Of a stretch of 14,511 bases of DNA, positions 1-7,442 are shown one piece after another. Source of the DNA: an uncultured Collinsella sp. (GTDB lineage Bacteria > Actinomycetota > Coriobacteriia > Coriobacteriales > Coriobacteriaceae); the NCBI GenBank assembly GCA_900761995.1, contig CAAFEY010000053.1, positions 1 to 14,511 of the forward strand, written 5' to 3'. The position numbers were made by a program, and so were the translations under genes. Below the pieces are notes generated by a model that did not search any database, was not told the DNA's origin, and worked only from the letters and a program-made list of their open reading frames with translations. How positions within the stretch are numbered: position 1 is the stretch's first letter; every line of letters begins with the position of its first letter.

Positions 1-253
1 CATGCTCATGGCCGGCATCGTCAACGCCGCCGGCAAGAACGGTCAGGTCAAGCCCGCCATCGCCATTGTTGCAACCTTCCTGACCACCTTTGTCTCCGGC
101 GTCATCTTCATGGTCATCAAGATGGCCATGCTCGGCGTGGTAGGCGAGCTCGCCGCCGCCATGTTGCCCGTCGTCGCCATGACCGCCGTCTTTAACGCCA
201 TTCTGGTCGGCGCCCTCTACATGCCCATCCAGAAGGCCCTTAAGCTCAACTAA
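1..253 (+). CDS. ECF transporter S component (substrate-binding membrane subunit), C-terminal part
   Basis: This is the last 83 or so residues of a membrane protein whose start lies upstream of the window. Two hydrophobic stretches are visible, roughly residues 19-45 and 50-75 of the visible part, rich in Ala, Val, Ile and Met, followed by a short basic tail ending in KALKLN and a TAA stop. Alone this would only be a small integral membrane protein. The call rests mainly on context: the next two genes on the same strand are the ATPase and transmembrane subunits of an energy-coupling factor transporter, and S components commonly precede them. The substrate (a vitamin, metal or other small molecule) cannot be read from this fragment. 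The gap to the ATPase gene is 212 bp and is filled with inverted repeats. Confidence 0.6.
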   Translation, partial: MLMAGIVNAAGKNGQVKPAIAIVATFLTTFVSGVIFMVIKMAMLGVVGELAAAMLPVVAMTAVFNAILVGALYMPIQKALKLN

Positions 254-259
254 CCTGCT

Positions 260-360
260 CGGCTTTACGAGCCACCCCATCTTGGCGTTCATTCGTCGCT
301 CGCGTACCCAAGTACGCTTCGTTCCTCTTTCGCGCCAACCTGGGGCACCTCGTAAAGCCG
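260..360. repeat. Long imperfect inverted repeat, REP-like
   Basis: A 28-bp arm at 260-287 is matched by its inverse at 333-360 with 23 of 28 positions paired. The two arms enclose 45 bp that contain a smaller hairpin (GCGTAC 302-307 with GTACGC 312-317, loop CCAA). It begins 7 bp after the S-component stop. There is no T-run after either arm, so it does not look like a normal intrinsic terminator. Size, symmetry and location between genes fit a repeated palindromic element of the genome. A stable RNA hairpin that reduces read-through into the ATPase gene is also possible. Confidence 0.65.
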
Positions 361-403
361 TCTCCGTACTTCACCACCAAAGACTGTCCCAAACAACGAG
401 CTT

Positions 404-447
404 TTGGGGACGTTCTTAAACGACTAGTCATTAAAGAACGTCCCCAA
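404..447. repeat. Perfect 14-bp inverted repeat with palindromic loop
   Basis: TTGGGGACGTTCTT at 404-417 is exactly inverted at 434-447. The 16-bp loop holds the 8-bp palindrome GACTAGTC (422-429). A degenerate further arm (AGACTGTCCCAAA, 381-393) sits just upstream. The right arm ends 18 bp before the ATPase start codon, so an RNA hairpin here would lie just before its ribosome site at 455-460. The GGGGACGTTCTT core resembles extragenic palindromes associated with REP-type transposases in gut Firmicutes and Actinobacteria; that comparison is from memory. Confidence 0.7.
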
Positions 448-465
448 TGACTATGAAAGGTATCC

Positions 466-2217
466 ATGGAAACGATCATCAACGTCGACGATGTCTCGTT
501 CTCCTACGGCACGCAGACCGAACAGGCGCTCAGCCACATCTCGCTCGGCGTGAACAAGGGAGATTTCATCGGTATCATCGGGCCCTCGGGCGCCGGCAAG
601 TCCACGCTTGCCGCCTGCCTGTCGGGTGCCGTGCCCCACCACTACACCGGCACGTTCTTTGGGTCCGTCATGGTTGACGACCACGACACCTGCGAAGTCT
701 CGCTCACCGATGTGTCGCAGATCGTCGGCAGCGTGTTGCAGGACATCGACACGCAGATGGTCGCCTCGGTCGTCGAGGACGAGATGCTCTTTGGCCTCGA
801 GAACTTTGGCGTTCCCCACGACCAGATCGAGCAGCGCGTGAGCGAAACGCTCGAGACCGTCGGCATCAGCGACCTGCGCGACCGCGAGATCGCCACCCTC
901 TCGGGCGGACAGAAGCAAAAGGTAGCCATCGCCGCCATCCTCGCCATGCGTCCGCGCGTCTTGGTTCTCGACGAGCCCACCGCGGCACTCGACCCCGCCA
1001 GCTCCACGTTGGTTTTCGAGACGCTGCGTGAGGCAAACCGCGCACTTGGAATCACCATCGTCGTCGTTGAGCAAAAGGTCGCCCTGCTCTCGGAGTACTG
1101 CAACCGCGTGCTCGTGCTCAACCATGGCGAAATCGCGCTGCAGGGCGAGCCACACGAGGTCTTCGCGCATACCGACGAGCTCCGTGTCATCGGCGTCGAC
1201 TGCCCTCGCGTCACGCGCATCTTCAATAGCCTCGAGGCCGATGGTCTGGCAAGTGGTACCCCTTGCTTGGATGTCGATGAGGCCGAGCGCCTGATTTCGG
1301 GCATCGTCGACCCCGCACACGCGGCCATCGAAGCCCAGGCGCCCGCCGGTTCCCCGCATGCACCGTCGTTGCGCCCTCATGCCAAGGACGCAGAACCCGT
1401 ACTCACCTTCGACCATGTTGAGTTTGCCTATCCCAATGGCGGCGCCGCCGTACACGACCTTAGCCTGACGCTCTATCCCGGCGAGCTCGTGGGCATCGTC
1501 GGCCAGAACGGTGCCGGCAAGACCACGCTCACCAAGCTGCTCACGGGTCTGCTCAAGCCCGCCTCGGGCAGCGTGCGCGTCACGGGACTGGATACTGCAA
1601 CCGTCCCCACGAGCCGCATTGCCCGCGAGGTCGCAACCCTCTTCCAAAACCCTGACCGTCAAATCTGCAAGGACACCGTGCTCGACGAGGTCGCCTTTGG
1701 CTTGGAGCTTGGCGGCATGGACCGCGCCGAGGCTCTGCGTCGTGCCCAACTCGTCATCGACCGCTTTGGCTTGCCGGCCGACGAGGCGCCTTTCTCGCTT
1801 TCGCGCGGCCAGCGACAAATGGTGGCACTCGCCTCCGTCGTGGTCGTAGAGCCCAAAATCGTGGTGCTCGACGAGCCCACGAGCGGCCTTGATTACCGCG
1901 AGTGCATGACCGTCATGGAAACGGTGCGTACCATGGCCGAGCGTGGCTGCGCCGTCATCATGGTCTGCCACGATATGGAAGTCGTCTCGGATTTTGCCGA
2001 GCGCATTGTGGTAATGGCCGACGGTCGCATCCTCGACCGCGGCCGCACGCACGAGCTGTTCTCGAACATCGATCTCATGCGGCGTGCCTACGTTGAGCCG
2101 CCCCAGGTCATCGAACTCTCGCGCCGTCTGGCATCCAACGTCTCACCCGCCTTTACACAGGTGAGCGAGGTCTCGGATGTCGTTCGAATTACCAAGGAGA
2201 TGGTCCACCGTGGTTAA
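466..2217 (+). CDS. ECF transporter ATPase, two ABC domains fused (EcfA-EcfA')
   Basis: This 583-residue cytoplasmic protein contains two complete ABC ATPase domains, so one chain replaces the usual EcfA1/EcfA2 pair. Domain 1 has Walker A GPSGAGKST (39-47), signature LSGGQKQK (145-152) and Walker B VLVLDEP (165-171). Domain 2 has Walker A GQNGAGKTT (346-354), signature LSRGQRQM (445-452) and Walker B IVVLDEP (465-471). Each Walker B ends in the catalytic Glu. The second signature reads SRG instead of SGG. A linker of about 60 residues (roughly 250-305) separates the halves. ATP hydrolysis by this subunit drives the EcfT/S membrane module. The ATG at 466 follows GAAAGG (455-460) at 5 bp. The 3' end overlaps the next gene by 8 bp, which points to translational coupling with EcfT. 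Confidence 0.93.
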   Translation: METIINVDDVSFSYGTQTEQALSHISLGVNKGDFIGIIGPSGAGKSTLAACLSGAVPHHYTGTFFGSVMVDDHDTCEVSLTDVSQIVGSVLQDIDTQMVASVVEDEMLFGLENFGVPHDQIEQRVSETLETVGISDLRDREIATLSGGQKQKVAIAAILAMRPRVLVLDEPTAALDPASSTLVFETLREANRALGITIVVVEQKVALLSEYCNRVLVLNHGEIALQGEPHEVFAHTDELRVIGVDCPRVTRIFNSLEADGLASGTPCLDVDEAERLISGIVDPAHAAIEAQAPAGSPHAPSLRPHAKDAEPVLTFDHVEFAYPNGGAAVHDLSLTLYPGELVGIVGQNGAGKTTLTKLLTGLLKPASGSVRVTGLDTATVPTSRIAREVATLFQNPDRQICKDTVLDEVAFGLELGGMDRAEALRRAQLVIDRFGLPADEAPFSLSRGQRQMVALASVVVVEPKIVVLDEPTSGLDYRECMTVMETVRTMAERGCAVIMVCHDMEVVSDFAERIVVMADGRILDRGRTHELFSNIDLMRRAYVEPPQVIELSRRLASNVSPAFTQVSEVSDVVRITKEMVHRG

Positions 2218-2956
2218 CGTCATCGACTACATGCCGGGTGACACGCTGCTGCATCGCCTGAACCCCGTCGTCAAACTGGGCCTCGCCGCCGCCATCATCG
2301 TCGGCATCTTCTTGTCCGACACCTACGTGGCGCTGCTGGGCTTTTTGGCACTCACCCTTGCGCTGGGTGCCTATGCCGGCGTCGTCGACCGTCTGTTCTC
2401 GCTGCTCAAGTTGCTGATCCCGCTCGCGCTTATCATGCTGGTGCTCCAGCTGGCCTTTATGCGCGATGGCAACGTGGTGTGGGGCTTTATCACCGACACG
2501 GGCCTCATCACAGGATCGAAGGCCTGTCTGCGCCTACTGGGCGTGGCGTTACCACTCATCCTCATGCTCATGGTGACCAAACTCAACGACCTTGCCAACG
2601 CCTGCGTCGAGGTGCTGCACGTGCCGTATCGCTATGCCTTCACCTTTACCACGGCGTTGCGCTTTGTGCCGGTGTTTGGTCAGGAGATGAACGCCATCAT
2701 GGAGGCGCAGACCGCACGCGGCGTCGAGTACGACACCAAGAACCCCATCAAGAAGCTTAAGCTCATGCTGCCACTGTGTGTGCCACTGCTCATCTCGAGC
2801 GTGGGCAAGACCGATGCCACAGCCTTGGCGGCAGAGCAGCGCGGCTTCTATCTGCGTACGCGCGCCAGCTCGTACAAGCGCTATCCCATCAAGGGTCTGG
2901 ACATCGCCGTGCTCATCGTCAGCATCGCCCTCATCGCCATCGGCTTCCTGTTCTAG
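2210..2956 (+). CDS. ecfT: ECF transporter transmembrane subunit EcfT
   Basis: This 248-residue membrane protein couples the ATPase to the S component. About five hydrophobic segments are visible (near 23-36, 38-58, 66-84, 104-123 and 230-248), with a long cytoplasmic stretch between the last two. That stretch carries the family's two Arg-containing coupling motifs, ARG (169-171, in QTARGVEYD) and a second at EQRG (209-212). These are the helices that dock into the ATPase grooves in known EcfT structures. The start chosen is the GTG at 2210, because AAGGAGA (2194-2200) lies 9 bp upstream and homologues begin near VIDYMPGDT. An upstream in-frame ATG at 2177 has no such site. It overlaps the ATPase gene by 8 bp, as expected in one operon. 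Confidence 0.9.
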   Translation: MVNVIDYMPGDTLLHRLNPVVKLGLAAAIIVGIFLSDTYVALLGFLALTLALGAYAGVVDRLFSLLKLLIPLALIMLVLQLAFMRDGNVVWGFITDTGLITGSKACLRLLGVALPLILMLMVTKLNDLANACVEVLHVPYRYAFTFTTALRFVPVFGQEMNAIMEAQTARGVEYDTKNPIKKLKLMLPLCVPLLISSVGKTDATALAAEQRGFYLRTRASSYKRYPIKGLDIAVLIVSIALIAIGFLF

Positions 2957-2985
2957 TTCGCCACCGACAGCAACCACCCAACGCA

Positions 2986-3023
2986 AAAGGCTTCGGCTCG
3001 CACCAAACGAGCCGAAGCCTTTA
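2986..3023. terminator. Bidirectional intrinsic terminator
   Basis: A perfect 15-bp stem (AAAGGCTTCGGCTCG 2986-3000 with its inverse 3008-3022) has a 7-base loop. An A-run precedes the left arm and a T-run ends the right arm. It lies 29 bp after ecfT and 59 bp after the racemase stop on the other strand, so it can end both convergent transcripts. Confidence 0.88.
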
Positions 3024-3040
3024 CTGTTTCACCAGATAAA

Positions 3041-3075
3041 ACCTACCAAAATAAACCTGTCCCTTTTTGGCAGGT
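3041..3075. repeat. Short inverted repeat with CCTGTCCC core
   Basis: ACCTACCAAAA (3041-3051) is inverted at TTTTGGCAGGT (3065-3075) with 10 of 11 positions paired. The loop contains AAACCTGTCCCT. It sits 6 bp from the racemase stop codon and beside the terminator. The sequence resembles the extragenic palindromes linked to REP transposases, like the element at 404-447, but is not the same sequence. The functional class is a guess. Confidence 0.45.
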
Positions 3076-3081
3076 CGGAAG

Positions 3082-3828
3082 CTAGAGGCGGTAGGGGGCG
3101 CCGCTGCGGATGATGGATTCGCGCACCAGGACGTCCATGGCGTCGAGGGTGACCTCGGGCATCTCTCGGTACTTTTGCAGCACCGAGAGCTCGGTGCAGG
3201 CCAGAATGACGCGGTCGCAGCCGCTACGGGCGAACTCCCACATCACGCGGTCGAACTTATCCATATCGGGCTCACGTCCGGCCTTCACGTCATCGTAGAT
3301 AAGCGACATCACATCGTTCTGACGTTTCTCGCTGGGATAGACAACCTCAACACCCGCAGCCTTACATTCGCGTCCGTAGACGCCCGCGCCCACGGTTCCA
3401 TCGGTTCCCATAATGCCAATCTTGTGCACCGGCTCGGCCGGCATACTCAGGTTGGGGTCGAACTCGCACTCCCCCATCACCGCACCCGCAAGGGCATAGC
3501 GCACCGACTCACGCGGCATGTGGATAATCGGCACCTTCGTAAACGACTGGATCTGGTCGTAGAAGTAGTGCGACGTGTTGCAGGGAATGGCAATGTGCGC
3601 ACAGCCCAGCGACTCGAGTGCCTGGGCACACTCTTTCATGGTCGCCAGCAGCTTGGCATGCTCGCCGGTCTTAATGGCCAACGTGCGGTCGGGCATGGTC
3701 GACTTGGAGAGCACCACCATGTCGATATGTTCCTGATCGCAGGCAGCAGCCGTATGACGCACCACCTGGTCGTAGTAATACGACGTGGCCTCGGCGCCCA
3801 TGCCGCCGATAACTCCCAGCTTTTCCAT
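3082..3828 (-). CDS. Aspartate/glutamate racemase family protein
   Basis: This 248-residue cytoplasmic protein belongs to the cofactor-independent Asp/Glu racemase family, which inverts the alpha carbon with two cysteines. It starts with the nucleotide-fold-like motif LGVIGGMG and carries the two expected catalytic cysteines, C83 in PCNTS and C211 in ACTEL. A GTDGTVGAGVY segment (141-151) matches aspartate racemases better than MurI. Length is normal for the family. The ATG at 3828 is preceded by AAGGAGG (3834-3840) at a good distance; the frame stays open further upstream but without support. It is the second gene of a pair, 84 bp after an ATP-grasp ligase. That order suggests it supplies D-aspartate for the ligase to attach to peptidoglycan precursors. 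A free amino-acid racemase role is the alternative. Confidence 0.88.
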   Translation of the reverse strand: MEKLGVIGGMGAEATSYYYDQVVRHTAAACDQEHIDMVVLSKSTMPDRTLAIKTGEHAKLLATMKECAQALESLGCAHIAIPCNTSHYFYDQIQSFTKVPIIHMPRESVRYALAGAVMGECEFDPNLSMPAEPVHKIGIMGTDGTVGAGVYGRECKAAGVEVVYPSEKRQNDVMSLIYDDVKAGREPDMDKFDRVMWEFARSGCDRVILACTELSVLQKYREMPEVTLDAMDVLVRESIIRSGAPYRL

Positions 3829-3912
3829 CGCCGCCTCCTTGGTGACGCTTGCGCAATTGCGCGTATCATACCCGCGCCCGCCCGATGCAAACCGGACGGG
3901 CGCCGCGCTCAT

Positions 3913-5169
3913 CTACTTGTAATACGTCTTGAACAGCTTAAAGTGGCGCAGCTTGGTGTGCCACATGCGCAGCCAGCGGTTAAAGACAAAGTCGCCCTTC
4001 ATAAACGAAGGGTCGGCGCCCTTGCCTTCCTTGTCCAGGCGATGCACCTTAGCGCGCAGCTCGGGATCCTTGACGTACTTGTCGACGACGCCCATGGGAA
4101 CGACCATCCACAGGGCCTCGTCCTGCGCCGTCACAAACTCCGGCTCAAACGGGCGGTTGAACACATACTCGTCCACCACATACTTGGCAACGTTAAAGCC
4201 GCTGTTGGTGACGTAGTAGTTGCTGCGGCCCTGGCGCGTGTTGAAATCGAAGAACTTAAACGAGCCATCGCGCTCGTCGTACTTAACGTCAAAGTTGGAA
4301 TAGCCCACAAAGTGAAGGTCCTCGAGCAACTTGCGCACGCCGCCCATGAGTTCGTCGTTAGGCTCGGTAATGATACAGGCATGGTTGCCGACACCGTGGG
4401 GCTGATGCTCCTCGAGCAGCACATGGCCCAGGCACATCATGCGGACCTTACCGTTGCGGTCGGAATAGCTGGTGAGCACGCGCATGTACTCGTCGTTGCC
4501 GGGCACGCGATCCTGCAAGATCAGATCGTCGGTGTAGCCGCTGGCATACGAATCGCGAATGACCTGTTCCAGCTCGGCGCGGTCGGCAATCTCATAGGCC
4601 TTCTTCTGGCCCTCGAACTCATGCTGCCACCACATGATGCCGTCAGAAGGCTTCAGAATCATCGGGTAAGGAAAATCGATCTGGTCGAGCACTTCGGCAG
4701 GCGCCTCACCCTGAGCATTGAGCATCGCCTTGGTAAAGGTAAACGTGTGTGGATAGGGCACGCCATGCTTCTCGCACAGCTCGTAGAAGATCTCCTTCTT
4801 CTGGCACTGCTCGAGCATGCTGTAGGGCGCGTAGGGAGCGACGATGTTATCCGCCAGCTCATGAGCATCCTTGGCTTGAGCCACGAGAGCGACATAGTTG
4901 TCGCCGCAGCCCACAAGGACAATAGTCTTGTCGGCATGCGCTTGGGCAATGCCGTTGACGGTTTTGAGCATCACGGGCATGGTGTCGATATCCACGTTGG
5001 GCGTGTAGTCGATAATCTGGCTGCGGTACGCGGGACCCGTCTGATACTTGCCAAAGACCAGACTCTTGACCTGGTACTCCTCGTAGAAGGCGCGCGCCAC
5101 CGAATAGGCGTTGATGTCGCCACCAAGCAGCACGGGAATGAACTCGCGCTCTGTAAATTGCAATGCCAT
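3913..5169 (-). CDS. ATP-grasp carboxylate-amine ligase, probable D-aspartate:peptidoglycan ligase type
   Basis: This 418-residue protein has an ATP-grasp fold and no signal peptide. The N-terminal domain begins IPVLLGGDINAYSVARAF. An ATP-binding Lys lies in MILKPSDG (K173). The metal-binding end of the grasp fold is FFDFNTRQGRSNYY (307-319), with D308 and N310. Such enzymes activate a carboxylate as an acyl phosphate and join it to an amine. Overall layout and length resemble the D-Asp ligase (Aslfm) of Enterococcus faecium, which adds D-Asp to the stem-peptide lysine. The racemase gene directly downstream supports this. The ATG at 5169 follows AGGAAG (5175-5180) at 5 bp. It could also be an amino-acid ligase of other specificity, since the substrate pocket cannot be judged by eye. 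Confidence 0.75.
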   Translation of the reverse strand: MALQFTEREFIPVLLGGDINAYSVARAFYEEYQVKSLVFGKYQTGPAYRSQIIDYTPNVDIDTMPVMLKTVNGIAQAHADKTIVLVGCGDNYVALVAQAKDAHELADNIVAPYAPYSMLEQCQKKEIFYELCEKHGVPYPHTFTFTKAMLNAQGEAPAEVLDQIDFPYPMILKPSDGIMWWQHEFEGQKKAYEIADRAELEQVIRDSYASGYTDDLILQDRVPGNDEYMRVLTSYSDRNGKVRMMCLGHVLLEEHQPHGVGNHACIITEPNDELMGGVRKLLEDLHFVGYSNFDVKYDERDGSFKFFDFNTRQGRSNYYVTNSGFNVAKYVVDEYVFNRPFEPEFVTAQDEALWMVVPMGVVDKYVKDPELRAKVHRLDKEGKGADPSFMKGDFVFNRWLRMWHTKLRHFKLFKTYYK

Positions 5170-5225
5170 GGAAACTTCCTATCATGAACTGCCCACACAA
5201 CGGGCGGTCTTTGCGCAACTGATTT

Positions 5226-5255
5226 ATTCTAGCGTGCCAAGCCGCCGGCGCCCAA
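5226..5255 (-). promoter_or_regulatory. Possible promoter of the ligase-racemase pair
   Basis: Reading the minus strand, TAGAAT (5231 to 5226) is a good -10 box about 56 bp before the ligase start, with TTGGGC (5255 to 5250) 18 bp further upstream as a weak -35. No other candidate in this gap is better. Confidence 0.35.
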
Positions 5256-5269
5256 AGCTCCACCGTATC

Positions 5270-5403
5270 TATGGCAATCGACGTAATCGTCCAGCACGAA
5301 GGCCAGCACGAAGACGGCGCTCACCGTTGTATGACAACGGGCAATGAACCTACCATTGTTGTAGGATTCAGTGTATTGACATCCTCGAGCGAAAGGCGCG
5401 CAC
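5270..5403. other. Divergent intergenic region with small repeats
   Basis: This gap between the ligase and the MOSC gene contains a tandem direct repeat, CCAGCACGAAG at 5291-5301 and 5303-5313. It also has a perfect small hairpin (CCGTTGT 5324-5330, loop ATG, ACAACGG 5334-5340) and a weaker one (CCTAC 5349-5353, GTAGG 5361-5365). These could be regulator sites for either gene. No open frame or RNA gene was recognised. Confidence 0.4.
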
Positions 5404-6035
5404 GTGCCCCAAGACCATCCGACCGATAATCCCATCCTCAATGCCGCGAGGCGCGAGCTGGCGAAACGTGCGAAAGCGACCGCTCCCCTGTGCACGGCAA
5501 ACGACGCCTACAACGGACCCGCCCACATCGTCTCGATCAACACGTCGGTACACAAGGGCACTCGCAAGTCGCCCGTCGCCGATGGACGCGACACCGTTAT
5601 AGAGCAATTTGGCCTCGCCACCGATGCGCACGCCGGACATTGGCACCGTCAGGTTTCCTTTTTAGCCGCGGAGTCCATCCAGACGGCGCAGGCACGCGGG
5701 CTCGACGTACACGAGGGTGCTTTGGGGAGAACTTCACAACCCGGGGCATCAACCTGCTCTCGCTCCCTTTGGGCACACAGCTCAAGCTTGGAAGCGACGT
5801 GCTCGTCGAAATCAGCCAAATCGGCAAGGTCTGCCACACCCGTTGCGCCATCTACTATCTCGCCGGCGACTGCATCTTTCCCCACGAGGGCGTTTTCGGC
5901 GTGGTACTAAAGGGCGGAGAGGTCAACGCCGGTGACGAAATCCAGGTAGTCAAGCTCGGCGACGGCACCTGTTCGTTCACCCCCGCCGAGGCCCTCGAAG
6001 AGATTGAGCAGGCTCGCCAGAAGGGCACGCTGTAG
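5404..6035 (+). pseudogene. MOSC-domain protein, interrupted by a single frameshift
   Basis: MOSC domains bind molybdenum-cofactor sulfur through a conserved cysteine and occur in MoCo-sulfurase-like and moonlighting proteins. The first frame, from GTG 5404 (GAAAGG at 5391-5396), encodes the N-terminal half with the typical HIVSINTSVHKGTRKSPV start and DAHAGHWHRQVSFLA. After HEGA near 5721 the homology continues one frame back as FGENFTTRGINLLSLP. That frame goes on through GKVCHTRCAIYY (the conserved Cys) to LKGGEVNAGD and stops at 6033-6035. Repairing one base gives about 210 residues, a normal size. The break lies in TTTGGGG (5721-5727), so a one-base deletion or a sequencing error is the simplest cause. 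Left unrepaired, the first frame ends near 5910 without the C-terminal half. The gene stands alone, between a divergent ligase operon and the hydrolase. Confidence 0.82.
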
Positions 6036-6050
6036 TTATAAAACCCCACG

Positions 6051-6206
6051 TTGAGATGGCTTTTACAGCCCAAAACTCCTCTCAAACAGAGCTCTGTAAC
6101 GTTAAAGTTGAACTCTATGGTTTCTCAACAATTCATCATAACTGCAGGTCAAAGCCAAAGCCTCAAGTTCAACTTGACCCTTTGGAACCTTTAAGGTTCA
6201 AGTTGA
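6051..6206. promoter_or_regulatory. Cluster of short perfect dyads upstream of the peptidoglycan hydrolase
   Basis: The 234-bp gap after the MOSC gene is unusually rich in symmetry. It includes a 12-bp palindrome ACAGAGCTCTGT (6086-6097), AAGTTGAACT (6105-6114), and the perfect 7-1-7 dyad TCAAGTTCAACTTGA (6163-6177). A second perfect 7-1-7 dyad, GAACCTTTAAGGTTC (6185-6199), follows and overlaps TTCAAGTTGA (6197-6206). The shared AAGTT(C/G)AAC core appears three times. A TAGAAT at 6222-6227 may be the -10 of the hydrolase promoter, though no convincing -35 lies at the proper distance. The dyads are therefore placed where a repressor or activator would bind. Confidence 0.5.
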
Positions 6207-6269
6207 GGTCGAAAGCAGTAGTAGAATACCGTTCGAACCATAACCTACGATTGATTGCAGAGGGACTGG

Positions 6270-7403
6270 ATGCAGCATTCGAATCATCGCACCGCAGCGT
6301 TCATTGCGTCGAAGCCGGCTCGTATCATCACGAGCGCCGTGCTCGCCGTTGCGCTGACGGCCACGCCGATGCTCTCCCCCGTTGCGGCGTATGCCGCCTC
6401 GCAGGCAACGCAGGACCAGCTTTCCGCAGCCCAGCAGAAGATCGAAGCCGCCACGAGCGCCTACAACGACGCCCGCACCAAACTCGATGACCTGCAAAAG
6501 CAGATTGACTCCAATGAGGCAAGCATCGAGGAAATCGAGGCCAAGCTTCCCGAGCAGCAGGCCAAGGCAAGCTCCGCCATGCGCGATCTGTACAAGTATC
6601 AGAAGGGCACCAATCCCATCGTGAGCTTCCTGGTCAACGCACAGAGCCTGGGTGAGTTCATCACGACCTGCAAATACACCAACCAGATCACGAGCTCGAG
6701 CGTCGACGAGATCGAACAGCTCAATAACATGCAAACCGAACTCGAGCAGAACAAGGCTGAGCTCCAGCAGGCCAAGTCTCAGCTTGAGGCAGAGCAGAAA
6801 AACGCCGAGGATGCGCTGGCACAGGCCCAGCAGCTCCGCAGCGAGGCACAGGCAAAAGCCGAGCAGGAAAATGCCGCCGAGCTTGCCAAGCTTGAGGCCG
6901 ATAAGGCCGCTGCCGCCGAGAAGCTCTCGGGCGAGGGCGTAAGCGGCAGCAATTCCAGCAGCCAGGCCACCAACACCAACACCACCATCGACACCACGGT
7001 GAACAGCTCCAATACTGGTAGCTCCGATTACGATTCGTTCATTAATGAGTGGACAGGCCGCATCGACAATTATCTCGCCGGCTCCCCCATGGCAGGCCAG
7101 GGCTATAACTTTGCCGTCGCCGCTTGGAATACCGGTGTCGACCCCCGTTGGTCCCCCGCCATCGCCTGCATCGAGAGCACCAAGGGTGCTTATTGCGCCA
7201 ATTCTTACAACGCCTGGGGCTGGAGTGCACGTGGCGGCGGTTGGCGCAGCTTTGGCAGCTGGAGCGAGGGCATCTCCGCTCACGTTGCCTATCTGGGCGC
7301 CAACTACGGCTCCACCCTTACCCCGGCAGCGGCCAAAAAGTACTGCCCGCCCACGTGGCAGGACTGGTACAACAAAGTCGCCGCTCAGATGAACCGCATC
7401 TAA
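6270..7403 (+). CDS. Secreted coiled-coil peptidoglycan hydrolase
   Basis: This 377-residue protein carries a Sec signal peptide: basic start, hydrophobic core SAVLAVALTA, and a likely cut after AYA at residue 42. Residues about 45-115 and 150-240 are charged, Gln/Glu/Ala-rich and heptad-like, a long coiled coil of the PcsB/SagA kind. A Ser/Asn/Thr-rich linker (about 245-275) follows. The C-terminal domain (about 280-377) looks lysozyme-like: WSPAIACIESTKGAYC holds a candidate catalytic Glu (E302), followed by NAWGWSARGGGWRSFGSW. Such domains cut glycan strands, and the coiled coil usually controls the activity. The ATG at 6270 has AGAGGG at 6259-6264; a TTG at 6255 in the same frame is less likely. 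A terminator follows directly, so it is probably transcribed alone. Exact bond specificity is not determinable here. Confidence 0.82.
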   Translation: MQHSNHRTAAFIASKPARIITSAVLAVALTATPMLSPVAAYAASQATQDQLSAAQQKIEAATSAYNDARTKLDDLQKQIDSNEASIEEIEAKLPEQQAKASSAMRDLYKYQKGTNPIVSFLVNAQSLGEFITTCKYTNQITSSSVDEIEQLNNMQTELEQNKAELQQAKSQLEAEQKNAEDALAQAQQLRSEAQAKAEQENAAELAKLEADKAAAAEKLSGEGVSGSNSSSQATNTNTTIDTTVNSSNTGSSDYDSFINEWTGRIDNYLAGSPMAGQGYNFAVAAWNTGVDPRWSPAIACIESTKGAYCANSYNAWGWSARGGGWRSFGSWSEGISAHVAYLGANYGSTLTPAAAKKYCPPTWQDWYNKVAAQMNRI

Positions 7404-7413
7404 GTGCAACTGC

Positions 7414-7442
7414 AAAGGGCCCCAATGGGGTCCTTTTCTTTT
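7414..7442 (+). terminator. Intrinsic terminator of the hydrolase gene
   Basis: AAAGGGCCCC (7414-7423), loop AAT, and GGGGTCCTTT (7427-7436) form a 10-bp stem with one G-U pair. It is followed by TTTTCTTTT (7434-7442). It starts 10 bp after the stop codon and abuts the kinase stop codon on the other strand. Confidence 0.88.

Noticed and set aside
3874..3903. GC-rich hairpin between ligase and racemase as a terminator
   Set aside because: The stem is 7 bp with a 16-base loop and no T-run on the minus strand. The racemase follows with a strong ribosome site, so read-through is expected.
3067..5187. A 706-codon open frame on the plus strand opposite the ligase and racemase
   Set aside because: It is antisense to two genes with clear families and ribosome sites. 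Its product is His/Val/Leu-rich with no recognisable domain, the usual shadow of GC-rich coding on the other strand.
5376..5381. TTGACA as a -35 box for the MOSC gene
   Set aside because: No -10-like sequence lies 16-18 bp downstream, and the GTG start is only 22 bp away.
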